Shown: positions 29,713-39,968 of the stretch, in pieces
How positions within the stretch are numbered: the stretch's first letter is position 1
How the letters are laid out: each line of letters starts with the position of its first letter
Source of the DNA: Sphingomonas sp. Leaf34
GTDB lineage: Bacteria > Pseudomonadota > Alphaproteobacteria > Sphingomonadales > Sphingomonadaceae
Length of the DNA stretch: 64,000 nucleotides
Reading direction: 5' to 3'
Assembly: GCF_001421805.1 (NCBI RefSeq)
Contig: NZ_LMLC01000002.1
Span: 248,001 to 312,000 of the forward strand
Notes under the pieces: generated by a model
The model's database searches: none
Told to the model about the DNA's origin: nothing
What the model saw: the letters and a program-made list of their open reading frames with translations, nothing else
Made by a program: the position numbers and the translations under genes

Positions 29713-31264
29713 GCTGGGCGTCGACGGGCGTGACCTCACGTTGCGCTGGTCGGGACAGATCTCGCTCACGCGGCGCATCCTCGCGGTCAACATCTTCGCG
29801 CTGCTGCTGCTGGCAGGCGGGTTCTTCTATCTCGACTCGTATCGCAGCCGCGTCGTCGACAACCGCGTTGCGCAGACCGCGCGCGAAGCCCGCCTGATCG
29901 GGGAAGCGATCGGCGCGGTCGATCCCGCGTGGCGCGATCCGCTGGCGCTGAGACTTGCGCGAGATACGGGGTCGCGTATCCGGCTGTTCGACGGCGCAGG
30001 ACGGACGATCGTCGACAGCCGTGGCTTAGGCCTGCGCAACTTCGTGCTGATGGACCCGGACAAGGAGGATTGGGACCAGACGGTCGCCCGGTTCCTGGAC
30101 GCGGCGATCGACGTCATCGTGATGGCACCGCGTCCCCCGCTCTACCGCGAGCGTAGCGGTACGCAGCAATGGCCCGACGTGACCGCAGTCCGCGGACGAA
30201 GCATCGTGGCGACCACCGTGTGGCGCGCGCCCGATCGAACACCGGTGATCACTGCCGCGGCGCCGCTACCCGCGGGCGGCGTCGTGATGACCACGGTGAA
30301 CGCGCGCGACATCACGAAGACGGTTCGGATCGAGCGGTTCCGGCTCAGCATGGTGCTGCTGGTCGTATCGATCGTCTCGGTCCTGCTGTCGCTGTTCCTC
30401 GCGCGGACGATCGTGCGGCCTCTGCGCCGGCTGGCCCGTGCGGCGGTCCGCGTGCGGCTTGGGCGCGCGCGCGAAGTGGTGGTCCCCCGCCTCCCGTCAC
30501 GCCGCGACGAACTTGGCATGCTCGCCCGCGCGCTCTCCGACATGAGCCTTGCGCTTCGGGCGCGGATCGACGCGACCGAGGCGTTCGCGGCCGACGTCAC
30601 GCACGAGATGAAGAACCCGCTCGCCTCGCTCCGGTCCGCGGTCGAGGGACTGTCGCGCGTCAAGGACCCGGCGCTCCAGGCGCAGTTGCTTGCGATCGTC
30701 CGCGACGACGTCCATCGGCTCGACCGACTGCTGTCGGACATCTCCGAAGCCTCGCGGCTCGATGCGCAGCTCAGCCGCGCCAAGTTCGAGCCGGTCGATA
30801 TCACCGCGATGATCGAAGGACTGGTCGCGCAACGCGACGCGCGCGGTATCGAGCGCGGGATCCGCCTCAAATTCGATCGGAACCCCGATGACCGGACTAT
30901 CGTGTTGGGCGAAGGCGCGCGACTCGAACGTGTGTTCGAGAATCTGATCGACAACGCCTTGTCCTTCTCACCCGACCGCGGGCTGATCGCGATCTCGGCG
31001 ATCCCCGACCGAGACGATCTCGTCGTCCGCGTCGAGGACGAAGGCCCGGGCGTTCCCGAGGACGCGCGCGAGGACGTGTTCAAGCGGTTCCACTCGGTCC
31101 GTCCGGACAGCGAGACGTTCGGCCAGCATTCAGGGCTGGGCCTGGCGATCGCACGGACCATCGTCGACGGGCATCAGGGGTCCATCTTCGTCGAGTCGCG
31201 CGAAGACCGGCTTGGTGGCGCGCGGTTCGTCGTGCGGCTACCGCTCGCCGATCTGCCGTTGTAA
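29681..31264 (+). CDS. chvG: Sensor histidine kinase ChvG
   Basis: A kinase of about 527 residues, with membrane helices at about 33-51 and 223-241 bounding a periplasmic sensor domain of some 170 residues. A HAMP domain follows, then the DHp helix with phospho-His308 ([14 protein letters not shown]) and an ATPase domain with [17 protein letters not shown] and [11 protein letters not shown]. The first ATG overlaps chvI by 32 bases; a later start is possible because the first 20 residues are not conserved-looking. It is the partner of ChvI. Confidence 0.93.
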   Translation: MVPGIDFLRNELGVDGRDLTLRWSGQISLTRRILAVNIFALLLLAGGFFYLDSYRSRVVDNRVAQTAREARLIGEAIGAVDPAWRDPLALRLARDTGSRIRLFDGAGRTIVDSRGLGLRNFVLMDPDKEDWDQTVARFLDAAIDVIVMAPRPPLYRERSGTQQWPDVTAVRGRSIVATTVWRAPDRTPVITAAAPLPAGGVVMTTVNARDITKTVRIERFRLSMVLLVVSIVSVLLSLFLARTIVRPLRRLARAAVRVRLGRAREVVVPRLPSRRDELGMLARALSDMSLALRARIDATEAFAADVTHEMKNPLASLRSAVEGLSRVKDPALQAQLLAIVRDDVHRLDRLLSDISEASRLDAQLSRAKFEPVDITAMIEGLVAQRDARGIERGIRLKFDRNPDDRTIVLGEGARLERVFENLIDNALSFSPDRGLIAISAIPDRDDLVVRVEDEGPGVPEDAREDVFKRFHSVRPDSETFGQHSGLGLAIARTIVDGHQGSIFVESREDRLGGARFVVRLPLADLPL

Positions 31265-31273
31265 GGACCGGAC

Positions 31274-31705
31274 GTGGTTATCCCCTCCTCCGACCGGCTC
31301 CACGCCACCACCGTCGCGATCGACGGTATGGCGGTGATGATCGAGGGTGTCTCCGGGTCGGGGAAGTCGGATCTCGCGCTGCGCCTGATCGACCGTGGCG
31401 CGTCGCTGGTCAGCGACGACCAGACGCTCGTGGTGCGATCGGGCAAAATCCTGCTCGCGCGGGCGCCAGCGACGATCGCCGGCCGGATCGAAGTCCGCGG
31501 GTTGGGTATCCTTGCCATGCCGCACGTCGAGGACGTCCCCGTCGGCCTGCTCGTCCGCGTGGACGCCGCGATCGACCGCATGCCCGAGCGTCGCCTGCGA
31601 CGCATCGCCGGGATCGACGTTCGCCAGGTCGCGATCGACCCGTTTCACGCCTCCGCACCGATCAAGGTCGAGCTGGCATTACGCAATCCGGAGCCCCTAG
31701 CATGA
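31274..31705 (+). CDS. hprK: Short HPr kinase/phosphorylase (catalytic domain only)
   Basis: A 143-residue protein equal to the C-terminal half of HprK, which in Firmicutes phosphorylates HPr on serine. The P-loop GVSGSGKS is at residues 25-32 and DRGASLVSDDQTLV follows as in HprK. The N-terminal domain of about 130 residues is absent, as is usual in alphaproteobacteria. The start is a GTG nine bases after chvG. The likely substrate is the HPr encoded three genes downstream. Confidence 0.92.
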   Translation: MVIPSSDRLHATTVAIDGMAVMIEGVSGSGKSDLALRLIDRGASLVSDDQTLVVRSGKILLARAPATIAGRIEVRGLGILAMPHVEDVPVGLLVRVDAAIDRMPERRLRRIAGIDVRQVAIDPFHASAPIKVELALRNPEPLA

Positions 31706-31715
31706 CCTGTTTGCC

Positions 31716-32630
31716 ATGATCCGGCCCAAGGACATCCTGCTCGTCACCGGCATGTCGGGGGCAGGCAAGTCGACCGTCCTCAAGACGCTGGAGGATATCG
31801 GCTGGGAGGTCGTCGACAATCTCCCGCTGCTGTTGCTCGACCGCCTGCTCGACGCGCCGCTTCCCGAAGGGTCGACCGACGATTCGCAACCGCTGGCAAT
31901 CGGCATCGGCGCCAGGACGCGCGATTTCGATCCCGAACGCATCGTCCGGCGGATCCGCGACCTGCGCGATCGCCACGGTCTTGAGATCGGCATGCTGTTC
32001 CTCGATTGTTCGGGGGCCGAACTCGAACGCCGTTATTCCGAGACGCGCCGTCGCCACCCGCTCGCGCTTGATCGTCCCGCGAACGACGGCATCGGCCGCG
32101 AGCGCGAATTGCTCGCGCCGTTGCGCGACTGGGCGAACCGGCTGATCGACACCACCGACATGGCGGCGAACGAACTCGCGCAACAGATCCGCGCGAGCTT
32201 TGCCGGCGATGGACTTGGCGAGCCGACGTTGTCGATCCGCTCGTTCGGGTTCGCCCGCGGGCTGCCGCGCAACGCCGACCTGGTGTTCGACATGCGCTTC
32301 CTCCGCAACCCGCACTGGGACGCGGCGCTCCGTCCCGGTACCGGGCTCGACGCCGACGTTGCCGCCTACATCATCGACGATCCCGCCTATGAAGCCGCGG
32401 TGAGCCGGATCGAGGAGCTGCTGATGCTGTTGCTCCCGCGCTATCGGGCGGAGGGCAAGTCCTACGTCACGGTCGCATTCGGATGTACCGGAGGGAGACA
32501 CCGGTCGGTCCATGTCGCCGACCGTGTTGCCCGACGGTTGCGCGAGGCCGGATTTTCGCCCACTATCATGCACCGCGACCTCGGGGCCGCACCGCAGGAT
32601 GCGCTCGAGGGATCGCCAGTCGTCTTATGA
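31716..32630 (+). CDS. rapZ: RNase adapter/nucleotide-binding protein RapZ
   Basis: A 304-residue protein with a P-loop GMSGAGKS (12-19), the nearby WEVVDNLPLLLLDRL, and the conserved C-terminal FGCTGGRHRSVHVADRVA. In E. coli RapZ steers RNase E to the GlmZ small RNA and so controls amino-sugar synthesis; in many other bacteria its role is unknown. The PTS-gene context is shared with E. coli, where rapZ lies beside ptsN and npr. Confidence 0.93.
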   Translation: MIRPKDILLVTGMSGAGKSTVLKTLEDIGWEVVDNLPLLLLDRLLDAPLPEGSTDDSQPLAIGIGARTRDFDPERIVRRIRDLRDRHGLEIGMLFLDCSGAELERRYSETRRRHPLALDRPANDGIGRERELLAPLRDWANRLIDTTDMAANELAQQIRASFAGDGLGEPTLSIRSFGFARGLPRNADLVFDMRFLRNPHWDAALRPGTGLDADVAAYIIDDPAYEAAVSRIEELLMLLLPRYRAEGKSYVTVAFGCTGGRHRSVHVADRVARRLREAGFSPTIMHRDLGAAPQDALEGSPVVL

Positions 32631-32645
32631 GTATGAAACGCTGAT

Positions 32646-33053
32646 ATGATCGGCCTTGTTCTGGTAACGCACGGCCGATTGGCCGAGGAATTCGTTCGCG
32701 CGATGATTCACGTGGTTGGCCCGCAAGAGCGCGTCGCGACGATCTCGATCGGTCCCGACGACGACATGGAGAGCCGCCGCGCGGACATCGCCGCCGCGAT
32801 CCAGGAGGTCGATGTCGGCCGCGGCGTGATCGTGCTGACGGACCTGTTTGGCGGCACCCCGTCCAATCTCGCCATCTCGCTGATGGAGCGCGGCCGGATC
32901 GAGGTGATCGCGGGGATGAACCTGCCGATGCTGATCCGGCTCGGCTCCGCGCGCAAGGCGATGACCGTCGTTGCAGCCGTGGCGGCGGCGCGCGAGGCGG
33001 GTCGCAAATATATCTCGGTCGCGTCCGAGGTTCTTGGCGAGGCGGCCGCGTGA
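32646..33053 (+). CDS. PTS EIIA component, mannose type
   Basis: A 135-residue single-domain EIIA. The phospho-acceptor is His9 in VLVTHGRLAEE, and the family motif VLTDLFGGTPSN is present. No EIIB or EIIC permease is encoded nearby, so it is more likely the end of a regulatory phosphorelay than part of a sugar transporter. Its stop overlaps the HPr start in GTGA. Confidence 0.93.
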   Translation: MIGLVLVTHGRLAEEFVRAMIHVVGPQERVATISIGPDDDMESRRADIAAAIQEVDVGRGVIVLTDLFGGTPSNLAISLMERGRIEVIAGMNLPMLIRLGSARKAMTVVAAVAAAREAGRKYISVASEVLGEAAA

Positions 33054-33325
33054 GCGCGGTCTCGCGCACCGTCCAGATCACCAATCGGCGTGGGCTGCAC
33101 GCGCGTGCCAGCGCCAAGTTCGTCACGCTTGCCTCGTCGCACGCAGTCGAGGTGAGCGTGACGAAGGACGGATCCGACCACGTCACCGGCACGTCGATCA
33201 TGGGTCTGATGATGCTCGGTGCGGCAATGGGCGACGCCATCACGATCAGCGCGAACGGCGATGGTGCCGAGCATACGGTCGCAGCGCTGGCCGAACTGGT
33301 CGAGGCGAAGTTCGGCGAGGAGTGA
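33050..33325 (+). CDS. ptsH: Phosphocarrier protein HPr
   Basis: A 91-residue phosphocarrier. The EI-dependent site is His17 in NRRGLHARASAKF. Ser49, in GTSIMGLMMLG, is the residue that HprK would phosphorylate. The start is a GTG coupled to the EIIA stop. Enzyme I is not in the window. Together with hprK and EIIA it forms a regulatory PTS set of the NPr type. Confidence 0.95.
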   Translation: MSAVSRTVQITNRRGLHARASAKFVTLASSHAVEVSVTKDGSDHVTGTSIMGLMMLGAAMGDAITISANGDGAEHTVAALAELVEAKFGEE

Positions 33326-33330
33326 CGATC

Positions 33331-33366
33331 TTCCCCCTGCCGCTTGCGGGAGGGGTCTGGGGCGGG
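33331..33366. repeat. Fragment of a GC-rich intergenic repeat
   Basis: The HPr to methyltransferase gap (about 93 bp) contains TTCCCCCTGCCGCTTGCGGGAGGGG. This is an imperfect hairpin of the same style as the paired elements, but without a second arm. It looks like a solo or decayed half-element. Confidence 0.45.
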
Positions 33367-33418
33367 CATGAGCGACCCCGTGCTTACAAATCCATATGCC
33401 ACGCGGACGCCGGCCTAG

Positions 33419-34234
33419 ATGCCCCGCGAGATCACCGCCTTTTCCAACCCGCTGATCAAATATGTCCGCGACCTGCGCGACAAGCGACATCGGCGCGCCG
33501 CAAGGCAGTTCCTCGCCGAGGGTCTGCGGATCCTCACCGAAGCGCGCGAGACCGGCCGCCTGCCCCGCACGCTGTTCTATGCCGCCGCCAGCGCCAACCA
33601 CCCGCTCGTCCACGCGCTGTCGATGGACGTCGAGGAGGCCGGCGGCGAGTCGATCCAGACCACGCCGGATATCCTCTCGAAGCTGTCGGGCAAGGACAAC
33701 CCGCAGGCCGTGGTCGGCGTGTTCGACGAGTTCGACGCCAGACTCGAAGACCTAGACCGGAACAGCGCGGGCATCTGGCTGGTCGCCGAGCGGCTGCGCG
33801 ATCCGGGTAATCTGGGCACGATCCTGCGGACCGGCGATGCGGTCGGTGCCGGCGGGCTGATCCTGATCGGCGAGTCGGTCGATCCGTTCTCGGTCGAGGC
33901 GGTCCGCGCGAGCATGGGCGCGCTGTTCACGATTCCCGTCGTGAAGACCGAATGGGCACCGTTCCAGAACTGGCTGCGCGCCGGCCCGGGCCAGCTGGTC
34001 GGGTTGAGCCTCGATACCGATACCGATTACCGCGCCGCCACCTATACCGGCCCGACCTTCCTGCTCACCGGCAACGAAGCCCAGGGCATGCCGCCCGAAA
34101 TGGCCGAGGCGTGCGACGTGCTGGTCAAGATCCCGATGCTCGGCAAGGCGGACAGCCTGAACGCGGCGGTCGCGACAGCGGTGATGGCCTATGAAGTGCT
34201 GGCCCGGCAGGAAAAATCCACAACGTCGGCCTGA
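33419..34234 (+). CDS. TrmH/SpoU-family RNA 2'-O-methyltransferase
   Basis: A 271-residue knotted methyltransferase. The N-terminal substrate-binding domain (SNPLIKYVRDLRDKRHRRAARQFLAEG) is typical of RlmB/TsnR-like enzymes. The SPOUT motifs are visible: RDPGNLGTILRT, TGNEAQGM and IPMLGKADSLNAAVATAVMAYE. The target is probably a ribose in rRNA, but the exact site cannot be told. Confidence 0.9.
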   Translation: MPREITAFSNPLIKYVRDLRDKRHRRAARQFLAEGLRILTEARETGRLPRTLFYAAASANHPLVHALSMDVEEAGGESIQTTPDILSKLSGKDNPQAVVGVFDEFDARLEDLDRNSAGIWLVAERLRDPGNLGTILRTGDAVGAGGLILIGESVDPFSVEAVRASMGALFTIPVVKTEWAPFQNWLRAGPGQLVGLSLDTDTDYRAATYTGPTFLLTGNEAQGMPPEMAEACDVLVKIPMLGKADSLNAAVATAVMAYEVLARQEKSTTSA

Positions 34235-34333
34235 ACCGTCGAATCACGCCCGATTGGCGATGCTTAGCGACTCCGGTTCAGCTAAGAGAGAGCTGCGGCG
34301 TGCGAGAGCGTCGGCGAGTTACTGTAAGACAGG

Positions 34334-35833
34334 ATGAGTATGGCGCGCGGTTTGGACGATGGACGAGTGAAGACCGGCATGATCCGGTCGGCGATCACGG
34401 CTGCCGCGACGCCGCTGCTGATGGCAACGCCGCTGTTCGCACAACAGGTTACCCCACCGGCGGTGACGCCGACGGTGCCGATGGCCGTGCCGACGCTTGC
34501 GCCGCCAGTCATCACCGTGCCGCCGCTGAGCGACGCGCAGGCAACGCTGCTCGACAAGCTGCTCAACGGCGACATCGTCGCGCAGGGCCTCAAGTCCGCC
34601 GCGACCGCATCGACCACCGCGCCGACCAAGCAGGAGCTCGTTCGCGCCGCGCTTGACCATGCGCGCGCCGTCCATGCGGGCCGTCTCAGCGAGGCTGATT
34701 TCCAGAAGGATTGGGGCCTGCGCCCACCGACGTATGACCCGACCCCGGCGTTCGCCGATGCGGTCCGGCTCGATCGGATCGCGGCGTGGTTCGCATCGTT
34801 GCCGCCCCCCTATGCCGGCTATGATGGCCTACGAAAGGGCCTGCAGAACTACCGCTCGATCGCGGCGGCCGGGGGCTGGTCGCCGCTGGCTTCCGGCCCC
34901 GATTTCACGATCGGCGCAAGCGGCGCGCGCGTTCTGGCGCTGCGCAAGCGGCTTGCGGTCGAGGACAAGGACGTCTCGACCAGCGGCGACACGTTCGATG
35001 CCGCGCTGCTCGACGCAGTCCGTCGTGCGCAGCGACGCTATGGCCTGAACCCCAGCGGGATCGTCTCGACGCAGACGCTCGCGGCGCTGAACGTATCAGC
35101 GACCGATCGCGTACGCCAGATCATGGCGAACATGGAGCGCTGGCGCTGGCTGCCGCAGGACCTGCCGCGCGACCGGATCCAGGTGAACATCGCGGCAGCC
35201 GTGCTCACCGTGTTCGACGGTGACACGCCCGTGCAGTCGATGCGCGCGGTCACCGGGCGGCCGGGCGACGAGACGCCGATGCTGTCGTCGACGATCCACA
35301 GCATCGTCATCAACCCGCCCTGGAACGTGCCGACCTCGATCGCCACCAAGGAGCTGTGGCCCAAGGAGCGCGCCAACCCAGGCTATTTCAAGCGCAACGG
35401 CTTCAAGGTGATTGGCGGCACGCGGTTGCAGCAACAGGCGGGCGACCAAAGCGCGCTCGGCCGGTTCAAGTTCGACTTCCCGAACGACTATTCGGTGTAT
35501 CTGCATGACACGCCGAGCCGCGCGAAATTCGCCAGCTTCAGCCGGCTTTCGAGCCATGGCTGCGTACGCCTTGAAAAGCCTGCGGAACTAGCCGACCTGC
35601 TGCTGAAGGGCGATCCGACCTGGACCCCCGAAATGGTCGATGCCGCGGTTGCTAAGGGCGACACGGTCCGGGCGCAACTGGTCAAGCCGGTGTCGGTCTA
35701 TCTGCTCTACTGGACCGCGTTCGCCAGCGGCAACGGCCAGATGAACTTCCGCGCCGATCCCTATGACTGGGACGGCATCCTCGCCTCCAAGATCGAGGCG
35801 CGCACCGCACGCCAGACGCTCGCTGCTCGCTGA
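34334..35833 (+). CDS. L,D-transpeptidase, YcbB type
   Basis: An exported enzyme of about 499 residues that makes 3-3 cross-links in peptidoglycan or attaches proteins to it. A signal sequence (AATPLLMATPLFAQ) leads to a Pro-rich linker, a scaffold domain, a peptidoglycan-binding repeat (ASGARVLALRKRLAVEDKD) and the YkuD domain with the active-site SSHGCVRLE (Cys at about 410). ATGs at 34334, 34340 and 34379 are all possible starts. The lipoprotein gene follows after 11 bases. Confidence 0.92.
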   Translation: MSMARGLDDGRVKTGMIRSAITAAATPLLMATPLFAQQVTPPAVTPTVPMAVPTLAPPVITVPPLSDAQATLLDKLLNGDIVAQGLKSAATASTTAPTKQELVRAALDHARAVHAGRLSEADFQKDWGLRPPTYDPTPAFADAVRLDRIAAWFASLPPPYAGYDGLRKGLQNYRSIAAAGGWSPLASGPDFTIGASGARVLALRKRLAVEDKDVSTSGDTFDAALLDAVRRAQRRYGLNPSGIVSTQTLAALNVSATDRVRQIMANMERWRWLPQDLPRDRIQVNIAAAVLTVFDGDTPVQSMRAVTGRPGDETPMLSSTIHSIVINPPWNVPTSIATKELWPKERANPGYFKRNGFKVIGGTRLQQQAGDQSALGRFKFDFPNDYSVYLHDTPSRAKFASFSRLSSHGCVRLEKPAELADLLLKGDPTWTPEMVDAAVAKGDTVRAQLVKPVSVYLLYWTAFASGNGQMNFRADPYDWDGILASKIEARTARQTLAAR

Positions 35834-35844
35834 GAGGATACGAC

Positions 35845-36186
35845 ATGACGATTTCCACCCGTACCCGCACTGCCATCGCCGGTGCACTGCTCGCCGCAAT
35901 GGCGCTGGCCGGCTGCTCGCGCTCCGAGCCTGAACAGCCGCCCACGGACGTCAACATGGTCGAGGATACCGGCGTGACCGAGACCGAGGCGGCCCCTGCC
36001 CCGGTCGAGGCAGCGCCGGTTGAAGCGGCGCCGGCTGCGCCCGCGGTGGTCGAACCGCCGGTCGAAAAGCCGATTGCGCCGGACGAGCAGATGCTCGACG
36101 ATGCCGATGCGACGGGCATGACTGCGCGTGTGACGCGGGATGAGGCACCGGCCGAGAACGAGGTCGAAGCCGAGCCGCAACAGTAA
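35845..36186 (+). CDS. Acidic Ala/Pro/Glu-rich lipoprotein
   Basis: A 113-residue protein with a lipobox ending MALAGC (lipid Cys near 24). The mature chain is low-complexity and acidic, with a PVEAAPVEAAPAAPAVVEPP tract, and has no recognisable domain. It may be a flexible tether in the periplasm. It lies 11 bases after the L,D-transpeptidase and is probably in the same transcript. I do not recognise a family. Confidence 0.75.
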   Translation: MTISTRTRTAIAGALLAAMALAGCSRSEPEQPPTDVNMVEDTGVTETEAAPAPVEAAPVEAAPAAPAVVEPPVEKPIAPDEQMLDDADATGMTARVTRDEAPAENEVEAEPQQ

Positions 36187-36196
36187 TTGACCCTAG

Positions 36197-36320
36197 AATC
36201 CTCCCCCGCCAGGGGGAGGTGGCAGGCGCAGCCTGACGGAGGGGGCGGTAAGGGAAACCGCTGTTCCGTATCCTCCCCCTCCGTCACCTTCGGTGCCACC
36301 TCCCCCGTGCGGGGGAGGAT
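36197..36320. repeat. Intergenic inverted-repeat element, CCTCCCCC-tetraloop family
   Basis: A 124-bp element between the converging lipoprotein and cysQ genes. The left module is CCTCCCCC-GCCA-GGGGGAGG and the right is CCTCCCCC-GTGC-GGGGGAGG: the stem is kept and the loop differs. The edges are ATCCTCCCC and GGGGAGGAT. Close relatives lie at 4381 and 14471. Confidence 0.8.
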
Positions 36321-36327
36321 CGGAAGA

Positions 36328-37062
36328 TTATGCGGTCATCGCTGCCATCACCCGGTCGCGCAGTTCGACCGGGCAGATCAGCAGGTCGGGCATGTAGACA
36401 TCCCGACAATTATACACGAGCGGCGAGCCATCGATCCGGCTGCAATGCAGGCCGTACGCCGCGGCGACCGCGACCGGGGCGGCCGAGTCCCACTCATATT
36501 GGCCGCCCGAGTGGAGGTAGATGTCCGCCTCGCCGCGGATCACCGCCATCGCCTTCGCACCCGCCGACCCCATCGGGATCAGCGTCGCACCCAAGACCTC
36601 GGCGACCTTCACCGCCTCGGGCGCCGGGCGCGTGCGGCTGACGACCATCCGCAGCGGATCGCCCGGTGGTGGCACCGGTGCGGGCCGGTCGGAGCGCAGG
36701 ACCAGACCCAGCCCCGGCAATGCGACCGCGCCGACCGTCGCGACACCGTCGATCGCGAGCGCGACATGCACCGCCCAGTCGTCGCGCGCCTCGCCATATT
36801 CGCGCGTGCCGTCGACCGGATCAACGATCCATACGCGCGACATATCGGTCCGCGTGCCGTCGCATTTGCGCTCTTCGGACAACAAACCATCATGTGGCCG
36901 CGCATCGCGAAGCGCGTGGACAAGGAACGCGTTGGCCGTCTCGTCGCCAGCCTTGCCCAGCGCCCCCGGCGAAAACACGCCCGACCGCCGTACTTCGAGC
37001 AGCAACCGCCCCGCCGTCTCAGCCAGATGCGCGGCGAGTTCGCCGTCCGTCATCGCGCTCAT
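36328..37062 (-). CDS. cysQ: 3'(2'),5'-bisphosphate nucleotidase CysQ
   Basis: A 244-residue inositol-monophosphatase-fold enzyme that removes PAP, the by-product of PAPS use. Metal-binding motifs are [10 protein letters not shown] (Glu pair) and [12 protein letters not shown], with the C-terminal [13 protein letters not shown]. It overlaps the cysNC stop in ATGA, which places it in the sulfate-activation operon and supports CysQ over other family members. Confidence 0.93.
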   Translation of the reverse strand: MSAMTDGELAAHLAETAGRLLLEVRRSGVFSPGALGKAGDETANAFLVHALRDARPHDGLLSEERKCDGTRTDMSRVWIVDPVDGTREYGEARDDWAVHVALAIDGVATVGAVALPGLGLVLRSDRPAPVPPPGDPLRMVVSRTRPAPEAVKVAEVLGATLIPMGSAGAKAMAVIRGEADIYLHSGGQYEWDSAAPVAVAAAYGLHCSRIDGSPLVYNCRDVYMPDLLICPVELRDRVMAAMTA

Positions 37063-38972
37063 GGGATGAGCATCGCAACGATCGCGTCAGCCGCCTCGTC
37101 GGGGGTCATCCCCGTCGTATCGATCCGGATCTCCGGGTTCGCCGGCGCCTCATAGGGGGAGTCGATCCCGGTGAAGTTGGCGAGCTTGCCCGCGCGCGCC
37201 TTGGCATACAGCCCCTTAACGTCGCGCCGTTCGGCCTCCGCCAGCGGCGTGTCGATATGCACCTCGATGAACTCACCGGGTGCCATCATCTGCCGCACCA
37301 TCTCGCGTTCCGCGCGGAACGGCGAGATGAACGCGGTGATCACGATCAGCCCCGCATCGGTCATCAGCTTGGCGACCTCGCCGACACGGCGGATATTCTC
37401 CACCCGGTCGGCATCGGTAAAGCCGAGATCGCGGTTGAGACCGTGGCGGACATTATCGCCGTCGAGTAGGAACGTGTGCCGGTTCATCCGGGCGAGCTTC
37501 ATCTCGACCAGATTGGCGATCGTCGACTTGCCCGCGCCGGACAGACCGGTGAACCACAGCACCGCCGCCTTCTGGTTCTTGAGCCCCGCATGCGCCTCAC
37601 GACCGATATCGGTCGCCTGCCAGTGCACGTTCTGCGCGCGCCGGAGCGAGAAATGCAGCATCCCCGCCGCGACCGTCGTGTTGGTGATCTTGTCGACGAG
37701 GATGAAGCCACCGAGTTGGCGGTTGTCGGCATAGGGCTCGAACACCAGCGGCCGGTCGGTCGAGATGTTGCCGACGCCGATCGCATTCAGTTCGAGCGTC
37801 TTGGCAGCAAGCCGCTCCATCGTGTTGACATTAATCTGGTATTTTGGCTGCTGGACGGTCGCCGTCACGGTCTGCGTCGCGAGCTTCAGCCAATAGGGGC
37901 GCCCCGGCAGCATGGCGTCATCGGCCATCCAGACGATCGTCGCCTCGAACTGATCGGCCGCCTCGGGCGGCGACTCCGCGGCGACGATCACGTCGCCGCG
38001 TGAACAGTCGATCTCGTCCGCCAGCGTCACCGTCACCGATTGCCCTGCCACCGCGCGCGGCAGGTCGCCACCGAACGCGACGACGCGCGCGATCGTCGAC
38101 GTCCGGCCGCCGGGCAGGATGCGCACCGCATCGCCGGGCGCGATGGACCCGCTCGCGACGAGCCCCGAGAATCCGCGGAAGTCGAGATTGGGGCGGTTCA
38201 CCCACTGGACGGGCATTCGGAACGCGCCCGCCTGATCCTCGCTGACGTCGAGCGTCACCGTGTCGAGATGGTCGATCAACGTCGGCCCGTCATACCAGGG
38301 CGTCTGCGCGCTCGACGCCGTGATGTTGTCGCCCTTGAACCCCGAGATCGGCATCGGCGTGAACGCCGCGATCCCGATCGACTCCGCAAACGCCGCATAG
38401 TCCGCGACGATCCGGTCGTAGGTCGCCTGGTCGTAGCCGACGAGGTCCATCTTGTTCACCGCGAGCACTAGGTGTCGGATGCCGATCAGGTGCGCGAGAT
38501 AGCTGTGCCGCTTGGTCTGCGTCAGGATGCCCTTGCGCGCATCGACCAGGATCACCGCGAGATCCGCGGTCGACGCGCCGGTGATCATGTTGCGCGTATA
38601 CTGCTCATGCCCGGGCGTATCGGCGACGATGAACTTGCGCTTCTCGGTCGAGAAATAGCGGTACGCGACGTCGATCGTGATGCCCTGTTCGCGCTCGGCG
38701 GCAAGCCCGTCGACCAGCAGCGCGAAGTCGATCTCGCCGCCTTGCGTGCCGAGCTTCTTCGAATCGCTCTCCAGCGCGGCGAGCTGATCCTCGAAGATCA
38801 TCTTAGAATCGTAAAGCAACCGCCCGATAAGCGTCGACTTTCCGTCGTCCACCGATCCACAGGTGATGAACCGCAACAGGCTCTTGTGTTGATGCTGGAG
38901 CAGATAGCCGTCGATGTCCTCGGCGATGATGTCCTGCACCTGATAGGCGGACTCGTGCGCGCGCGTTGCCAT
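37059..38972 (-). CDS. cysNC: Bifunctional ATP sulfurylase large subunit and APS kinase (CysNC)
   Basis: A 637-residue fusion. Residues about 1-440 are the CysN GTPase: P-loop [27 protein letters not shown] and NKMDLV. Residues about 455-637 are APS kinase, with P-loop [15 protein letters not shown] and [15 protein letters not shown]. Working with CysD it makes APS from sulfate and ATP, then phosphorylates it to PAPS. The start overlaps the cysD stop by one base. Confidence 0.96.
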   Translation of the reverse strand: MATRAHESAYQVQDIIAEDIDGYLLQHQHKSLLRFITCGSVDDGKSTLIGRLLYDSKMIFEDQLAALESDSKKLGTQGGEIDFALLVDGLAAEREQGITIDVAYRYFSTEKRKFIVADTPGHEQYTRNMITGASTADLAVILVDARKGILTQTKRHSYLAHLIGIRHLVLAVNKMDLVGYDQATYDRIVADYAAFAESIGIAAFTPMPISGFKGDNITASSAQTPWYDGPTLIDHLDTVTLDVSEDQAGAFRMPVQWVNRPNLDFRGFSGLVASGSIAPGDAVRILPGGRTSTIARVVAFGGDLPRAVAGQSVTVTLADEIDCSRGDVIVAAESPPEAADQFEATIVWMADDAMLPGRPYWLKLATQTVTATVQQPKYQINVNTMERLAAKTLELNAIGVGNISTDRPLVFEPYADNRQLGGFILVDKITNTTVAAGMLHFSLRRAQNVHWQATDIGREAHAGLKNQKAAVLWFTGLSGAGKSTIANLVEMKLARMNRHTFLLDGDNVRHGLNRDLGFTDADRVENIRRVGEVAKLMTDAGLIVITAFISPFRAEREMVRQMMAPGEFIEVHIDTPLAEAERRDVKGLYAKARAGKLANFTGIDSPYEAPANPEIRIDTTGMTPDEAADAIVAMLIP

Positions 38973-39898
38973 CAGAAATAGCCCTCCTGCTTCTTCTTCT
39001 CCATGCTGGCCGAGCCCGCGTCGCGGTCGATCGCGCGGCCCTGGCGTTCGCTGGTGGTGGTCAGCAGCATCTCCTGAATCACCGACGACAGGCTCGCCGC
39101 CTCGCTCTCGACCGCGCCCGTCAGCGGGTAGCAGCCGAGCGTGCGGAAGCGGATTGAGCGTTCGACTGGCACCTCGCCCGGCTCAAGTCGGAAGCGATCG
39201 TCGTCGACCATCAGCAGCATCCCGTCGCGCTCGACGGTCGGGCGCGGCGCCGCGAAATAGAGCGGGACGATCGGAATGTCCTCGAGCTGGATATATTGCC
39301 AGACGTCGAGTTCGGTCCAGTTCGAGATCGGGAAGACGCGGATGCTCTCGCCCTTCGCCTTGCGCGCGTTGTAGAGGTTCCAGAGTTCGGGACGCTGCTG
39401 CTTCGGGTCCCAGCGGTGATGTGCCGCGCGGAACGAGAAGACGCGCTCCTTCGCACGGCTCTTCTCCTCGTCGCGTCGCGCGCCGCCGAACGCCGCATCG
39501 AACCCGTGCAGATCGAGCGCCTGCTTCAGCCCCTCGGTCTTCCACATATCGGTGTGCAGCGCGCCATGGTCGAACGGGTTGATCCCGCGCGCCTCGGCCT
39601 CGGGGTTCTTGTAGACGAGCAGTTCCATGCCGCTCTCCGCCGCCATCCGGTCACGCAGGTCGTACATCGCCTTGAACTTCCACGTCGTGTCGACGTGGAG
39701 CAGCGGGAATGGCGGGGGCGACGGGTAGAAGGCCTTCCGCGCGAGATGCAGCATCACCGCGGAATCCTTGCCGACGCTGTACAGCATCACCGGGCGCTCG
39801 CACTCGGCGACCACCTCGCGCAGGATATGAATGCTCTCCGCCTCGAGCCGCTGGAGGTGCGTGAGCGACACGGGCGGGGCTTGTTCGGAGTTCGTCAT
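38972..39898 (-). CDS. cysD: ATP sulfurylase small subunit
   Basis: A subunit of about 308 residues that adenylates sulfate. It has the PP-loop [20 protein letters not shown] and [17 protein letters not shown], with the C-terminal [16 protein letters not shown]. The ATG at 39898 is preferred, as family members begin close to [17 protein letters not shown]; an ATG at 39937 would add 13 residues. It is first of cysD-cysNC-cysQ, about 70 bases after the SulP gene. Confidence 0.95.
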   Translation of the reverse strand: MTNSEQAPPVSLTHLQRLEAESIHILREVVAECERPVMLYSVGKDSAVMLHLARKAFYPSPPPFPLLHVDTTWKFKAMYDLRDRMAAESGMELLVYKNPEAEARGINPFDHGALHTDMWKTEGLKQALDLHGFDAAFGGARRDEEKSRAKERVFSFRAAHHRWDPKQQRPELWNLYNARKAKGESIRVFPISNWTELDVWQYIQLEDIPIVPLYFAAPRPTVERDGMLLMVDDDRFRLEPGEVPVERSIRFRTLGCYPLTGAVESEAASLSSVIQEMLLTTTSERQGRAIDRDAGSASMEKKKQEGYF

Positions 39899-39968
39899 CC
39901 CGTCGAAGGTAGGGGGTCGGGGCGGCGCGTACAGCATCGTATTTCTCGCCCGCCCCCAAGATCGGGCA

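Noticed and set aside
31274..31705. hprK as a truncated pseudogene
   Set aside because: The catalytic half is intact, and the short form is normal in alphaproteobacteria.
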